From NCBI RefSeq assembly GCF_030704825.1, contig NZ_JAUYNX010000038.1, positions 60,821 through 124,820 on the forward strand: a DNA stretch of 64,000 nucleotides, in the 5' to 3' direction. Below, in pieces: positions 18,384 to 26,206 of the stretch. Position 1 is the first letter of the stretch; every line of letters begins with the position of its first letter. The DNA comes from Brevundimonas sp. Its GTDB lineage: Bacteria > Pseudomonadota > Alphaproteobacteria > Caulobacterales > Caulobacteraceae. The notes beneath the pieces are model-generated. The model saw only the letters and a list, made by a program, of their open reading frames with translations, made no database searches and was not told the DNA's origin. The position numbers and the translations under genes were made by a program.

Positions 18384-19645
18384 CCGCCACCCTGCACACC
18401 CTGTCCAACGGCGTCCGCGTCGTCTGTGATCCCATGCCCGGCCTGCGCACCCTGGCCCTGACCGTCGCCGTGCGCGGCGGGGCGAAATGGGAGACCGAGG
18501 CCACCTCGGGCTGGTCCCACTGCCTCGAGCATCTGGTGTTCAAGGGCGCGGGCGACATGGACGCGCGCGAGATCGTCGAGCGAATCGAGGCCGAGGGCGG
18601 GTCCCTGAACGCCGCCACCGGCTATGAGCGGACCAGTTTCGAGGTGCGGGCGCTGCACGGCTCCCTGCCGCTGGCCATGCAGGTGGTGTCGGACCTGGTG
18701 TTCCGGCCCACGCTCGATCCCGAGGAGATCGAGCGCGAGAAGGACGTGGTGGCCCAGGAGATCGCCGAGGCCTTCGACACGCCGGACGATCACGTGTTCG
18801 AAATGGCCCAGACCCGGGCCTTCGAGGGCCAGCCCCTGGGACGGCCGATCCTGGGCTCGGTCGCCAGCCTGGAGCCGATCACCCGGGCCTCGATCGCCGA
18901 CTGGCGGGCCCGGCTGTATTCGCCCGAGCGAATGGTGGTCGCGGTCTCGGGAGCGGTGGAGGAAGCCGAGCTTCTGGCCCTGGCGGAGCGCTGGTTCGGC
19001 GACCAGACGGCGACCCCGGCCGCCGAACCCGAAGCGCCCCGCTTCACCGGCGGCGCCGCCGCCCTGTCGCGGCGCATCGAACAGGCCAATATCGTCTTCC
19101 AGCTGCCGGCGCCCTCGTCGGCCGACCCGGCCTATGCGGCGGCGCGGTTGATGACCGAGATCCTCGGCGGCGGCATGGCTTCCCGGTTGTTCCAGAGCGC
19201 GCGCGAGGAGCGCGGACTGGCCTACGCCATCGATGCCTATCACGAGCCCTATGAGGACGCCGGCGTGCTCGGCATCTACGCCGGCGCCTCGGCCGACCGG
19301 GCGGTGGAACTGGCGCAGGTATGCGCGGCCGAGCTCAAGGCGTTGGCCAGGACCGGCCCGACGGCGGCCGAGCTGTCGCGGGCCAGGGCGGTGATGAACG
19401 CCGGCCTGTGGATGTCGGACGAAAGCCCGGCGGCGCGGGCGGGGCGGGTCGCCGCCCAGACGCTGCTCTTCGGCGCGCCGATCCCGTCGCAGACCATGGC
19501 CGAGCGGACCCTGGCGGTGACGGGCGAGGATGTGCGCGCGGCCGCGGCCGCCGCCCTCGCGCCCGGCCGGGCGGCGACGGCGGTGCTGGGACCCAAGACC
19601 GCGGCTCCGGCGGGCGCGGCCTTTCGCGACGCCCTTTTCGGCTGA
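18380..19645 (+). CDS. M16 family zinc metallopeptidase (processing-peptidase-like), probable CTG start
   Basis: 421 aa if started at CTG 18380. The inverted zinc motif HxxEH (HCLEH, residues 47-51) and the distal Glu region (EKDVVAQEIAEA) place it in M16B, related to mitochondrial processing peptidase beta. The N-terminal strand (LHTLSNGVRVVCDPMPG) is essential to the fold and starts right after the surf1 stop. In this frame no ATG, GTG or TTG lies between ATG 18200, inside surf1, and ATG 18434, which would cut into the first strand. CTG 18380, overlapping the surf1 TGA and preceded by AAAGAAGAAG, is therefore the likely start. The natural substrates are unknown. Confidence 0.88.
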   Translation: MTATLHTLSNGVRVVCDPMPGLRTLALTVAVRGGAKWETEATSGWSHCLEHLVFKGAGDMDAREIVERIEAEGGSLNAATGYERTSFEVRALHGSLPLAMQVVSDLVFRPTLDPEEIEREKDVVAQEIAEAFDTPDDHVFEMAQTRAFEGQPLGRPILGSVASLEPITRASIADWRARLYSPERMVVAVSGAVEEAELLALAERWFGDQTATPAAEPEAPRFTGGAAALSRRIEQANIVFQLPAPSSADPAYAAARLMTEILGGGMASRLFQSAREERGLAYAIDAYHEPYEDAGVLGIYAGASADRAVELAQVCAAELKALARTGPTAAELSRARAVMNAGLWMSDESPAARAGRVAAQTLLFGAPIPSQTMAERTLAVTGEDVRAAAAAALAPGRAATAVLGPKTAAPAGAAFRDALFG

Positions 19646-19670
19646 CCCCCGGGCCGCTATCCTCGCCCCC

Positions 19671-20261
19671 ATGGCCCTGCTGGACTGGATCAACGAGGCG
19701 ACGGGGCCTGTCGTAAAGGGTCGGGGGCTGATCCTGCGCCCGCCCCGCGCCTCCGACCACGAAGCCTGGGCCGCCCTGCGACAGGAATCCCACGCCTATC
19801 TCCAGCCCTGGGAGCCGCTGTGGCCCGAGGACGACCTGACCCGCGCGGCGTTCAGGCGCCGGCTGGCCATCTACGGTCGCGAGATGGAGGCGGGCAACGC
19901 TTGGCCTTTCTTCATCTTCGCCGATTCGGACCAGTCGCTCGTCGGGGCCATCACCCTGTCCAATATCCGGCGCGGCGTGGCGGAAACCGGCACCCTGGGC
20001 TACTGGATCGGCCGGCCCTTCGCCGGACGGGGGCACGGCACGGAGGCGGTCCGGGCCATGGTCAGCTACGCCTTCGACGACCTGAACCTGCACAGGGTCG
20101 AGGCGGCCTGCGTGCCGGACAACCTGGCCTCCCGGCGCGTGCTGGAAAAAGCGGGGTTCGCGCTGGAGGGACAGGCGCATGCTTATCTCAAAATTAACGG
20201 CGCATGGGCAGATCATCTGCTGTTCGGCGTCGTGAATGACGGAGCCGGGCGCGGCGGCTGA
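19671..20261 (+). CDS. GNAT acetyltransferase, RimJ/RimL type
   Basis: 196 aa. RimJ/RimL-like N-acetyltransferase: GRGLILRPPRASDHEAWAAL (strand 1-helix 1), then GTLGYWIGRPFAGRGHGTEAVRAMVSYAF, which carries the acetyl-CoA pyrophosphate loop (about residues 108-130), and VPDNLASRRVLEKAGF, the family's C-terminal motif. RimJ acetylates ribosomal protein S5 in E. coli, but other members act on different substrates, so only the class is assigned. It starts 25 bp after the M16 stop in the same orientation, and is probably co-transcribed. Confidence 0.9.
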   Translation: MALLDWINEATGPVVKGRGLILRPPRASDHEAWAALRQESHAYLQPWEPLWPEDDLTRAAFRRRLAIYGREMEAGNAWPFFIFADSDQSLVGAITLSNIRRGVAETGTLGYWIGRPFAGRGHGTEAVRAMVSYAFDDLNLHRVEAACVPDNLASRRVLEKAGFALEGQAHAYLKINGAWADHLLFGVVNDGAGRGG

Positions 20262-20293
20262 TTCCGGTCGTCCTTTGGGGACCTTTCAGGCGT

Positions 20294-21961
20294 TTGAACA
20301 CTCGCTCCAGAAGTCTGGCCTGGGACGCGACGACCGCCATCGAGGCGCTGGCCGCCGCCGACACCGCCCTGTGGATCTGGACCCCGTCGGATGACCAGAT
20401 GCGGTTCACCGGCGCGACGCGGGCGCTCGGCCTCGGCCCGCTGGCGCCCGAGTGCTCCGGCGCGGCCTTCACGGCCGTGGCGGTTCCGCAGGACCGGTCG
20501 CTGGCGGAAAAGATTCTCAAGCCGCAGGAGGAGGGGACCGAGGTCGCCATCCGCCTGCGCATGCGCGACGCCGAAACCTGCATCTGGCGCGGCGTCTGGC
20601 TGGAAGACGGGCTGCGCGCCGCCGGCGTGGTGGCTCTGGAAACCAAGTTCGCGGCCTCGCACCGGGATCACCTGACCGGCCTGCTGGACCGCCGCACCTT
20701 CCTGACCCGGGCGGGCGAGACACTGACCCAGCCCGGCGACTATGAGTTGGTGGTGGCCGACGTCGATCGCCTTCGCCGGCTGAACGAGGCCCTCGGCCAC
20801 GAGCGGACCGATCTGGTGCTGTCGGCGCTGGGGTCGCGCCTGAACGCCGCCTTCTCCCACGACGCCAACGCCGCCCGCATCGGCGAGGACGAGTTCGCGG
20901 TGCTGGCGCCGCGCGGGTCCGGCATGGTCGCCGAGCGGGTGCGCGAGGCGCTGGAACAGCCGCTGCGGGTCGCCGGCTTCGACATCTACCCCACCGTCTC
21001 GATCGGCTCGGCCCAGGCCGAGGGCGGACCCGACGCGCCCGATCCGGCCGAACTGCTGCGCCGGGTCGAGCTGGCCGTCGAACAGGCCAAGACCGCGGGG
21101 CGTGGCGGGGTGGCGGCCTATGGCCGGGCGCTGGAGAGCGACAGCCTGTCCCGGCTGGCCCTGGAGGCCGACCTGCGCAACGCCTTCGTGCGCGGCGAGA
21201 TCGAGCCCTTCTACCAGCCCATCGTCAACCTGCTGACCGGCGCCGTGGCCGGGTTCGAGGCCCTGGCCCGCTGGCGCCATCCCAAGCGAGGCCTGGTGCC
21301 GCCCGACGAATTCCTCGGCCTGGCCGACGAAATGGGCCTGATGAACGACCTGGGCCTGCTGATGATGACCCAGTCGGCGCGCCAGCTGGCCGAATGGCTG
21401 GCGCGGCACCCGTCGGCGGGCAAGCTGTTCTGCAGCGTCAACCTGTCGGTGGGCGAGATCGAACGGGCCAATCTGGTCGAGGACGTGACCCGGATCATCG
21501 CCGACGCCGGCCTGCCCAAGGGGGCGCTGAAGCTGGAGGTCACCGAGGGCGACATCATGCGCGACACCACGCGCGCGGCCGAGACCCTGACCCGCCTGCG
21601 CGAGGCGGGAGCCTCGCTGGCGCTGGACGATTTCGGCACCGGCTTCTCGTCCCTGACCTGGCTGGCCAAGCTGCCGTTCGATACGCTGAAGATCGACCGC
21701 TATTTCGTTCTGACCATGGACAAGGACGAGGGCTCGGCCAAGATCGTCAAGTCGGTGGTCAACCTGGGCCGGGACTTGGCCCTCGAGGTCGTCGCCGAAG
21801 GCGTCGAGAACGCCGGCCTGGCCAAGCTGCTGCTCGACGCCCAGTGCCACTACGGCCAGGGCTTCGGCTACGCCCAGGCCCTGCCGGCCCAGGAGGCCGA
21901 GGTCTATCTGAACGAGTCGCTGGCGGACGGCACGGCCCCGATCAAGGCGCGGTCGGCGTAG
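20294..21961 (+). CDS. pdeA: PAS-GGDEF(degenerate)-EAL cyclic-di-GMP phosphodiesterase, PdeA-like
   Basis: 555 aa: PAS-like N-terminal domain (about 15-115), GGDEF domain (about 120-275) with the altered active site GEDEF at 197-201, and EAL domain (about 290-545). The EAL domain keeps the catalytic set: EALARW (322-327), NLSVGEIE, LEVTEGDIM, DDFGTGFSSLTWLAKLPFDTLKID and EVVAEGVE. Caulobacter PdeA has this layout and a GEDEF that binds GTP to activate hydrolysis of c-di-GMP. TTG 20294 is the only reasonable start. The C-terminus ends RSA; PdeA is a ClpXP substrate in Caulobacter, but a degron is not shown here. No TM helix. Confidence 0.85.
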   Translation: MNTRSRSLAWDATTAIEALAAADTALWIWTPSDDQMRFTGATRALGLGPLAPECSGAAFTAVAVPQDRSLAEKILKPQEEGTEVAIRLRMRDAETCIWRGVWLEDGLRAAGVVALETKFAASHRDHLTGLLDRRTFLTRAGETLTQPGDYELVVADVDRLRRLNEALGHERTDLVLSALGSRLNAAFSHDANAARIGEDEFAVLAPRGSGMVAERVREALEQPLRVAGFDIYPTVSIGSAQAEGGPDAPDPAELLRRVELAVEQAKTAGRGGVAAYGRALESDSLSRLALEADLRNAFVRGEIEPFYQPIVNLLTGAVAGFEALARWRHPKRGLVPPDEFLGLADEMGLMNDLGLLMMTQSARQLAEWLARHPSAGKLFCSVNLSVGEIERANLVEDVTRIIADAGLPKGALKLEVTEGDIMRDTTRAAETLTRLREAGASLALDDFGTGFSSLTWLAKLPFDTLKIDRYFVLTMDKDEGSAKIVKSVVNLGRDLALEVVAEGVENAGLAKLLLDAQCHYGQGFGYAQALPAQEAEVYLNESLADGTAPIKARSA

Positions 21962-21986
21962 GGGGGGCTTTGAGACCTGACGTCCG

Positions 21987-22451
21987 CTATGGGCGGGAAG
22001 CTAACATCATTGCCTGAAGCCGGTCCGTCACGGTCCGTGCGTCCTCTTGGACACCTATTAGCATCAACGCTGTCCGACCAGTGTCAGAGACCAGGTGTAG
22101 TTTGCCTCCTCGACCCAACTCGAAACGGACCACGGGTCCAAAGTCAGTCGGATAGAATGTCCGTCGGTAAAACACGCCCCGTGGGCATGAGATCAGAGCA
22201 GCGCCAGCTGTAAACCCGAGGACGCGAACCGCACTGTATGCGACGAGTAGTCCAGTGATTGTGAGGACTGCAGTCACCCCAATGTCCAGAGCAATCAGCC
22301 TCGTATCGCCGTCGAATGTGGGCGCGCGCCCTCGGGAAAAAAGCGGCCCGAACAGGTACCAAACCACGCAAAAACAGGCCACCAGGCCAACGATGTTCAA
22401 AACGGCCCATGTGACTATCAGACGTGGCCGATAGGTTGCGATTTTCGTCAT
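21987..22451 (-). CDS. Unrecognised two-helix membrane protein in a low-GC patch
   Basis: 154 aa. It has two TM helices (about 9-33 and 52-80), then a soluble C-terminal part with an FYRRTFYPTDFGPVVRFELGRGG strand pattern that looks like a small PH-like or YcxB-like domain, though this is only an impression. The region 21990-22490 is clearly richer in A/T than all neighbours and uses rarer codons (agc, aca, tta context), which points to recent acquisition. No family could be named. The ribosome site is weak (CAGGCG). Single gene between pdeA and the AlgH-like gene. Confidence 0.6.
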   Translation of the reverse strand: MTKIATYRPRLIVTWAVLNIVGLVACFCVVWYLFGPLFSRGRAPTFDGDTRLIALDIGVTAVLTITGLLVAYSAVRVLGFTAGAALISCPRGVFYRRTFYPTDFGPVVRFELGRGGKLHLVSDTGRTALMLIGVQEDARTVTDRLQAMMLASRP

Positions 22452-22526
22452 AAGCGCCTGCCCTGCGGGCCCACCTCGCTTTAGCCCAAACCAAAGCGTC
22501 CGCTAAGGGGCGGCTGCGGTACCCCT

Positions 22527-23096
22527 CTACGCCCGCCCGCTCTGCCCCGACAGCTGCGCCGGATCGACGCCCAGCCCGGCCAGGGCCCGGCCCCATTTGC
22601 CGTCGTAGTCGGGATCGAAGATCAGCTCGGGATCGGCGTCGGCGGTGAGCCAGACGTTCTCGCCCAGCTCATCCTCCAGCTGGCCGCCGTCCCAGCCGGC
22701 GTAGCCGAGCAGGAGCACCGACCGGCGCGGGCCCGCCAGCGGGTCGATCATGGCCAGCAGCGCCTCGCGCGTGCCGGTCATGGCCAGGCCGTCGCCGAAC
22801 GGCACGGAGGCGTCGTCGATCAGCCAGTCGTCGGTGTGCAGCACGAAGCCGCGTTCGCGCTCGACCGGCCCGCCGACCAGGACGGCGCGACCCGCGGCCG
22901 CGTCGGGGGCGGCGGTTTCCAGTTTCGCCAGAACCTTCTTCAGGTCCACGCCCGGCGCGGGCCGGTCCAGCCTCAGTCCCATGGCGTGATCGGGGCGGTG
23001 GGCGCAGATCAGGATGACGGCGTGCTCGAACCGCGGGTCGCTGATGCCGGGCATGGCCACCAGAAGCCGGCCGGCCAGGGATTGGAAATCGTCCAT
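22527..23096 (-). CDS. YqgE/AlgH family protein (UPF0301)
   Basis: 189 aa. The family pattern is clear: LAGRLLVAMPGISDPRFEHAVILICAH at the start, GPVERERGFVLHT in the middle, and SVLLLGYAGWDGGQLEDELGENVWL toward the end. Function is unknown; in Pseudomonas AlgH affects alginate production, but structures do not reveal an activity. ATG 23096 matches the usual start of the family; an in-frame ATG at 23141 would add an Arg/Pro-rich leader. It is divergent from the peroxiredoxin gene with a 128-bp gap. Confidence 0.9.
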   Translation of the reverse strand: MDDFQSLAGRLLVAMPGISDPRFEHAVILICAHRPDHAMGLRLDRPAPGVDLKKVLAKLETAAPDAAAGRAVLVGGPVERERGFVLHTDDWLIDDASVPFGDGLAMTGTREALLAMIDPLAGPRRSVLLLGYAGWDGGQLEDELGENVWLTADADPELIFDPDYDGKWGRALAGLGVDPAQLSGQSGRA

Positions 23097-23224
23097 CTTC
23101 CTATCATCGGGACGCGGGCGGGCGGACGCAAGGCGGGTCATGGGGCGAAGCGCGGTTGGCGGCGCGGTCCGCAACCCCTATCTGGTCGGGGACGTTGCGT
23201 CCTCACACCTTCCCGGAGCCTGCC

Positions 23225-23710
23225 ATGACCGTCCAGATCGGCGACCGCATCCCCTCGGCCAACCTGACCCGCGCCACCGACGACGGCCCCAGGCCGGTCA
23301 CCACCGACGAGATCTTCGCCGGCAAGACCGTGGCCCTGTTCGCCGTGCCCGGCGCCTTCACCCCGACCTGTTCGGCGAAGCATCTGCCGGGCTTCAAGGA
23401 CCTGCGCGAGGATCTGACCGGCAAGGGCGTCGACACGGTGGCCTGCGTCTCGGTCAACGACGCCTTCGTCATGGGCGCCTGGGCCGACAGCCAGGGCATC
23501 GGCAAGGACGACATCGTCATGCTGGGCGACGGCAACGGCGACTTCACCCGCCAGCTGGGTCTGTCCATGGACGCCAAGGGCTTCGGCATGGGCGAGCGCT
23601 CGCAGCGCTATTCGATGCTGGTCAAGGACGGCGTGGTCGAACAGTTGAACATCGAACAGCCGGGCGAGTTCAAGGTGTCCTCTGCCGAGCATCTGCTGGC
23701 GCAGCTTTAA
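23225..23710 (+). CDS. Peroxiredoxin (Prx5/AhpE-like, redoxin domain)
   Basis: 161-aa thiol peroxidase. The peroxidatic Cys 49 is in VPGAFTPTCSAKHLPGF (PxxxTxxC). The family motif near 70-85 (VDTVACVSVNDAFVMGAW) and the C-terminal YSMLVKDGVVEQLNIE fit the Prx5 subfamily, which uses glutathione/glutaredoxin or thioredoxin as reductant. A second Cys is present in VACVSVND (about 77). ATG 23225 was chosen over a longer opening at 23156, which would add an atypical 23-residue leader. Likely a single gene. Confidence 0.93.
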   Translation: MTVQIGDRIPSANLTRATDDGPRPVTTDEIFAGKTVALFAVPGAFTPTCSAKHLPGFKDLREDLTGKGVDTVACVSVNDAFVMGAWADSQGIGKDDIVMLGDGNGDFTRQLGLSMDAKGFGMGERSQRYSMLVKDGVVEQLNIEQPGEFKVSSAEHLLAQL

Positions 23711-23725
23711 GGGGCGCTATCGCTC

Positions 23726-23738
23726 GCGACGCGGTCGC
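23726..23738. repeat. GC-rich hairpin after the peroxiredoxin gene
   Basis: GCGAC-GCG-GTCGC, a perfect 5-bp inverted repeat with a 3-base loop, lies in a stretch rich in CGCTCGC words between the peroxiredoxin stop and vsr. It resembles the palindrome at the end of surf1 and may belong to a dispersed intergenic repeat. Confidence 0.35.
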
Positions 23739-23765
23739 TCGCTGCTTGAGCGCGGGGTTTGATTG

Positions 23766-24212
23766 GTGAGCACCGACGTCTTCACCCCCGAACAGCGCAG
23801 CGCGGTCATGCGCGCCGTGAAGGGCCGCGACACCACGCCTGAACTCGCCGTGCGCCGCATCCTGCGCGCGGCGGGGATCGGCTACCGGCTGGGCGGGCGC
23901 GGCCTGCCCGGGCGGCCCGATCTGGTCATGCAGGGGCGGCGCGTCGCGGTCTTCGTGCATGGCTGCTTCTGGCACGGGCACGACTGCCCGCGCGGCTCCC
24001 GTGAGCCCAAGGCCAACGCCGCCTACTGGCGCGCCAAGATCGCGCGCAACCGCGCACGCGACGAAACCAGCCGGCGGGCGCTGGAAGCCGACGGCTGGCG
24101 CGTCGTCACGGTCTGGGAGTGCGATATGAAGGCGGCCGGTTTCGCCGACCGTCTGGTCGCCGGGGTCCGGGGTCAGGCGGCGACGGTCTCGGCCCCCGCC
24201 TCGTCCGACTGA
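23766..24212 (+). CDS. vsr: Very short patch repair endonuclease (Vsr)
   Basis: 148 aa. Vsr nicks next to the T of T:G mismatches made by deamination of 5-methylcytosine. Family features: MRAVKGRDTTPELAVRRIL at the start, GRPDLVMQGRRVAVFVHGCFWHGHDC (catalytic Asp in RPDLV, and the His/Cys zinc cluster), and a C-terminal WRVVTVWECD. A cytosine methyltransferase (dcm), the usual partner, is not in the window, so it is an orphan locally. GTG 23766 and TTG 23763 are both possible starts. Its last 40 bases overlap the end of the convergent hybrid kinase gene. Confidence 0.9.
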   Translation: MSTDVFTPEQRSAVMRAVKGRDTTPELAVRRILRAAGIGYRLGGRGLPGRPDLVMQGRRVAVFVHGCFWHGHDCPRGSREPKANAAYWRAKIARNRARDETSRRALEADGWRVVTVWECDMKAAGFADRLVAGVRGQAATVSAPASSD

Positions 24213-26140
24213 GCCATGGTCATCACATGGGTGATGGCGCCCAGCAGCATCGGCGGCGTGATCGGCTTGGGCACGAAATAGGTCATGCCTGCCGAGGTGC
24301 AGGCGGCGATGTCTTCCGGCGCTGTGTCGGCGGTGACGGCGATGATCGGCACGCCGGCGTTCGGCCCGTCTCCCGCGCGGATGCGGCGCGTGGTTTCGCG
24401 GCCGTCCAGTTCGGGCATCCGCACGTCCATGAAGATCAGATCGAAGGCGGTGTTCTCGCAAATCTTCAGCGCCGCCATGCCGTCGGCGGCGGTGGCGATG
24501 TCGCAGCCAAGGGGCTGCAGGATCAGCTGGATGGCGCGGCGGTTGATGTCGTGATCGTCGACGACCAGCACCCGCATGGGCCGACCCTCGTCATCGTCCA
24601 TGTCCGCATCCGCCGCCGGCTCGGGCCCGGCGGACCCGGCGACGACCGGCTCGGGCGCGACTGGCGGCGCGGCCGCGACCAGCGACTGCGCCGCGGGGGA
24701 GGGGCTCGCGGGGCTGGAAGGGCGGTCGGACAGGGCGCGGGCGATGGCGTCCCGGCTTTCCTGGTCGAGTACGGTGGGCGCGGCCGTCACGGCCTCGCCC
24801 GCCTTGAGACGAAGCGCCAGCGTGAACTGGGCGCCGGCGCCGGGGCGGCTGCGGGCGGTCAGCTGGCCGCCCATCAGCTCGACCAGCTGACGGCTGATGG
24901 CCAGGCCCAGGCCAGTGCCGCCGTGCTGGGCGCTGACGCCCGCTATGGTCTGGTCGAAGGGGGTGAACAGACGCGCGACCTGGGCGGCGGTCATGCCGGG
25001 ACCGGTGTCGGCCACCTCGATCAGCACCGCGTGGCCGCCGGGATCCTCGCTCCAGGCGTTGAGACGCAGGGTGATCGACCCGGTCTCGGTGAACTTCATG
25101 GCGTTGGAGATCAGGTTGTTCAGCACCTGGCGGACGCGCATCGGATCGCCGCGCACGCCGGTCGGTATGGACGCGGCCCCCTCGATCCTGAACTTCAGCC
25201 CCTTGGCGCGGACCGGACCGCGCCACAGCCGGGCGGTCTGGTTCAGCAGTTCGCGCAGATTGAAGTCGACCTCGTCCACGGTCATGTGGCCGGCGTCCAG
25301 CTTGGCATGGTCGAGCAGGTCGTCCAGCAAGGCCTTCATCATGAAGCCGGCGTCGGTGATCAGCTGGGCCTGCGATCGCCCCGCGGCGTCGGTCGCGCCG
25401 CGCTCCAGCCCGGCCGCGCCGGTCAGAATGGCGCTGATCGGCGTGCGCAGGTCATGGCCGATGGCGGCGAGGAAGGCGCTGCGGCCCTCCATGATGCGCT
25501 CGGCCTGGGCCCGCTTTTCCTCGGCCTCGACCCGGGCGGCGCTTTCCGCCAGCCGCGCCTCGTTCATGCGCTGCCAGGTCGAAAGGCAGTAGGTGATGAA
25601 GACGCCGACGGCGATGGCCGCCGCGGTGACGAAGCCGGGCGAGGCGCCATAGACGGCCATGAACACCGGCGTCGCCGCCAGATAGAGGAATTGCACCGAC
25701 GCGGTCATCAGCATGACCGAGGTCGAACGCGGCGCATTGATCACCGCATAGATCGCGCCTGCTGACAGCAGCATGGAGGCGCAGATGCCGCCCATCGGTC
25801 CGCCGATCAGCCACATGGGGATCGACAGGCTGCCGAAATAGGCGGCGTTGACGGTCAGCACGATCCAGCCCAGGACCTGCCGCACGCCCTTCAGGCGATG
25901 GGCCTTGCCGCTGTTGATCGGGCCGAAAATCCACATGTCCAGAAGCTGGATGAAGAAATAGCCGATGACCCAGGCGGTGCTGAACGACCAGCCCAGCAAG
26001 GGACTGAAGATCAGGGCGCTGGCCGCGGCCATGCCGAGCCGCTGCAGCAGGGCCTTGCGCCGCTGGCGGATCGCGACGGCCCAGTCGCCGGGATCGGCGG
26101 CGGACGCGGCGGCGGGCATGTCGGCTGTGACGAACGCCAT
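24173..26140 (-). CDS. Membrane-bound hybrid sensor histidine kinase
   Basis: 655 aa: five or six TM helices (about 35-190) without a periplasmic domain, a short coiled-coil (190-220), HisKA with phospho-His 229 (FLAAIGHDLRTP), HATPase_c with N-box NNLISNAMKF and G-boxes ADTGPGM and GGTGLGLAI, a Pro/Ala linker, and a receiver domain with phospho-acceptor Asp about 572 (MDVRMPELDG) and Lys in FVPKPI. The signal would be sensed in the membrane. The output partner is unknown; no phosphotransferase or response regulator lies beside it. Start ATG 26140 follows a GGGGAG site. It is convergent with vsr. Confidence 0.9.
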   Translation of the reverse strand: MAFVTADMPAAASAADPGDWAVAIRQRRKALLQRLGMAAASALIFSPLLGWSFSTAWVIGYFFIQLLDMWIFGPINSGKAHRLKGVRQVLGWIVLTVNAAYFGSLSIPMWLIGGPMGGICASMLLSAGAIYAVINAPRSTSVMLMTASVQFLYLAATPVFMAVYGASPGFVTAAAIAVGVFITYCLSTWQRMNEARLAESAARVEAEEKRAQAERIMEGRSAFLAAIGHDLRTPISAILTGAAGLERGATDAAGRSQAQLITDAGFMMKALLDDLLDHAKLDAGHMTVDEVDFNLRELLNQTARLWRGPVRAKGLKFRIEGAASIPTGVRGDPMRVRQVLNNLISNAMKFTETGSITLRLNAWSEDPGGHAVLIEVADTGPGMTAAQVARLFTPFDQTIAGVSAQHGGTGLGLAISRQLVELMGGQLTARSRPGAGAQFTLALRLKAGEAVTAAPTVLDQESRDAIARALSDRPSSPASPSPAAQSLVAAAPPVAPEPVVAGSAGPEPAADADMDDDEGRPMRVLVVDDHDINRRAIQLILQPLGCDIATAADGMAALKICENTAFDLIFMDVRMPELDGRETTRRIRAGDGPNAGVPIIAVTADTAPEDIAACTSAGMTYFVPKPITPPMLLGAITHVMTMAQSDEAGAETVAA

Positions 26141-26206
26141 ACGGCTCCCCGGGAACAGACGATTTCGCCCGTCCCGCCATCATGTCCTGCTTGCCCTAAC
26201 GCTCCG

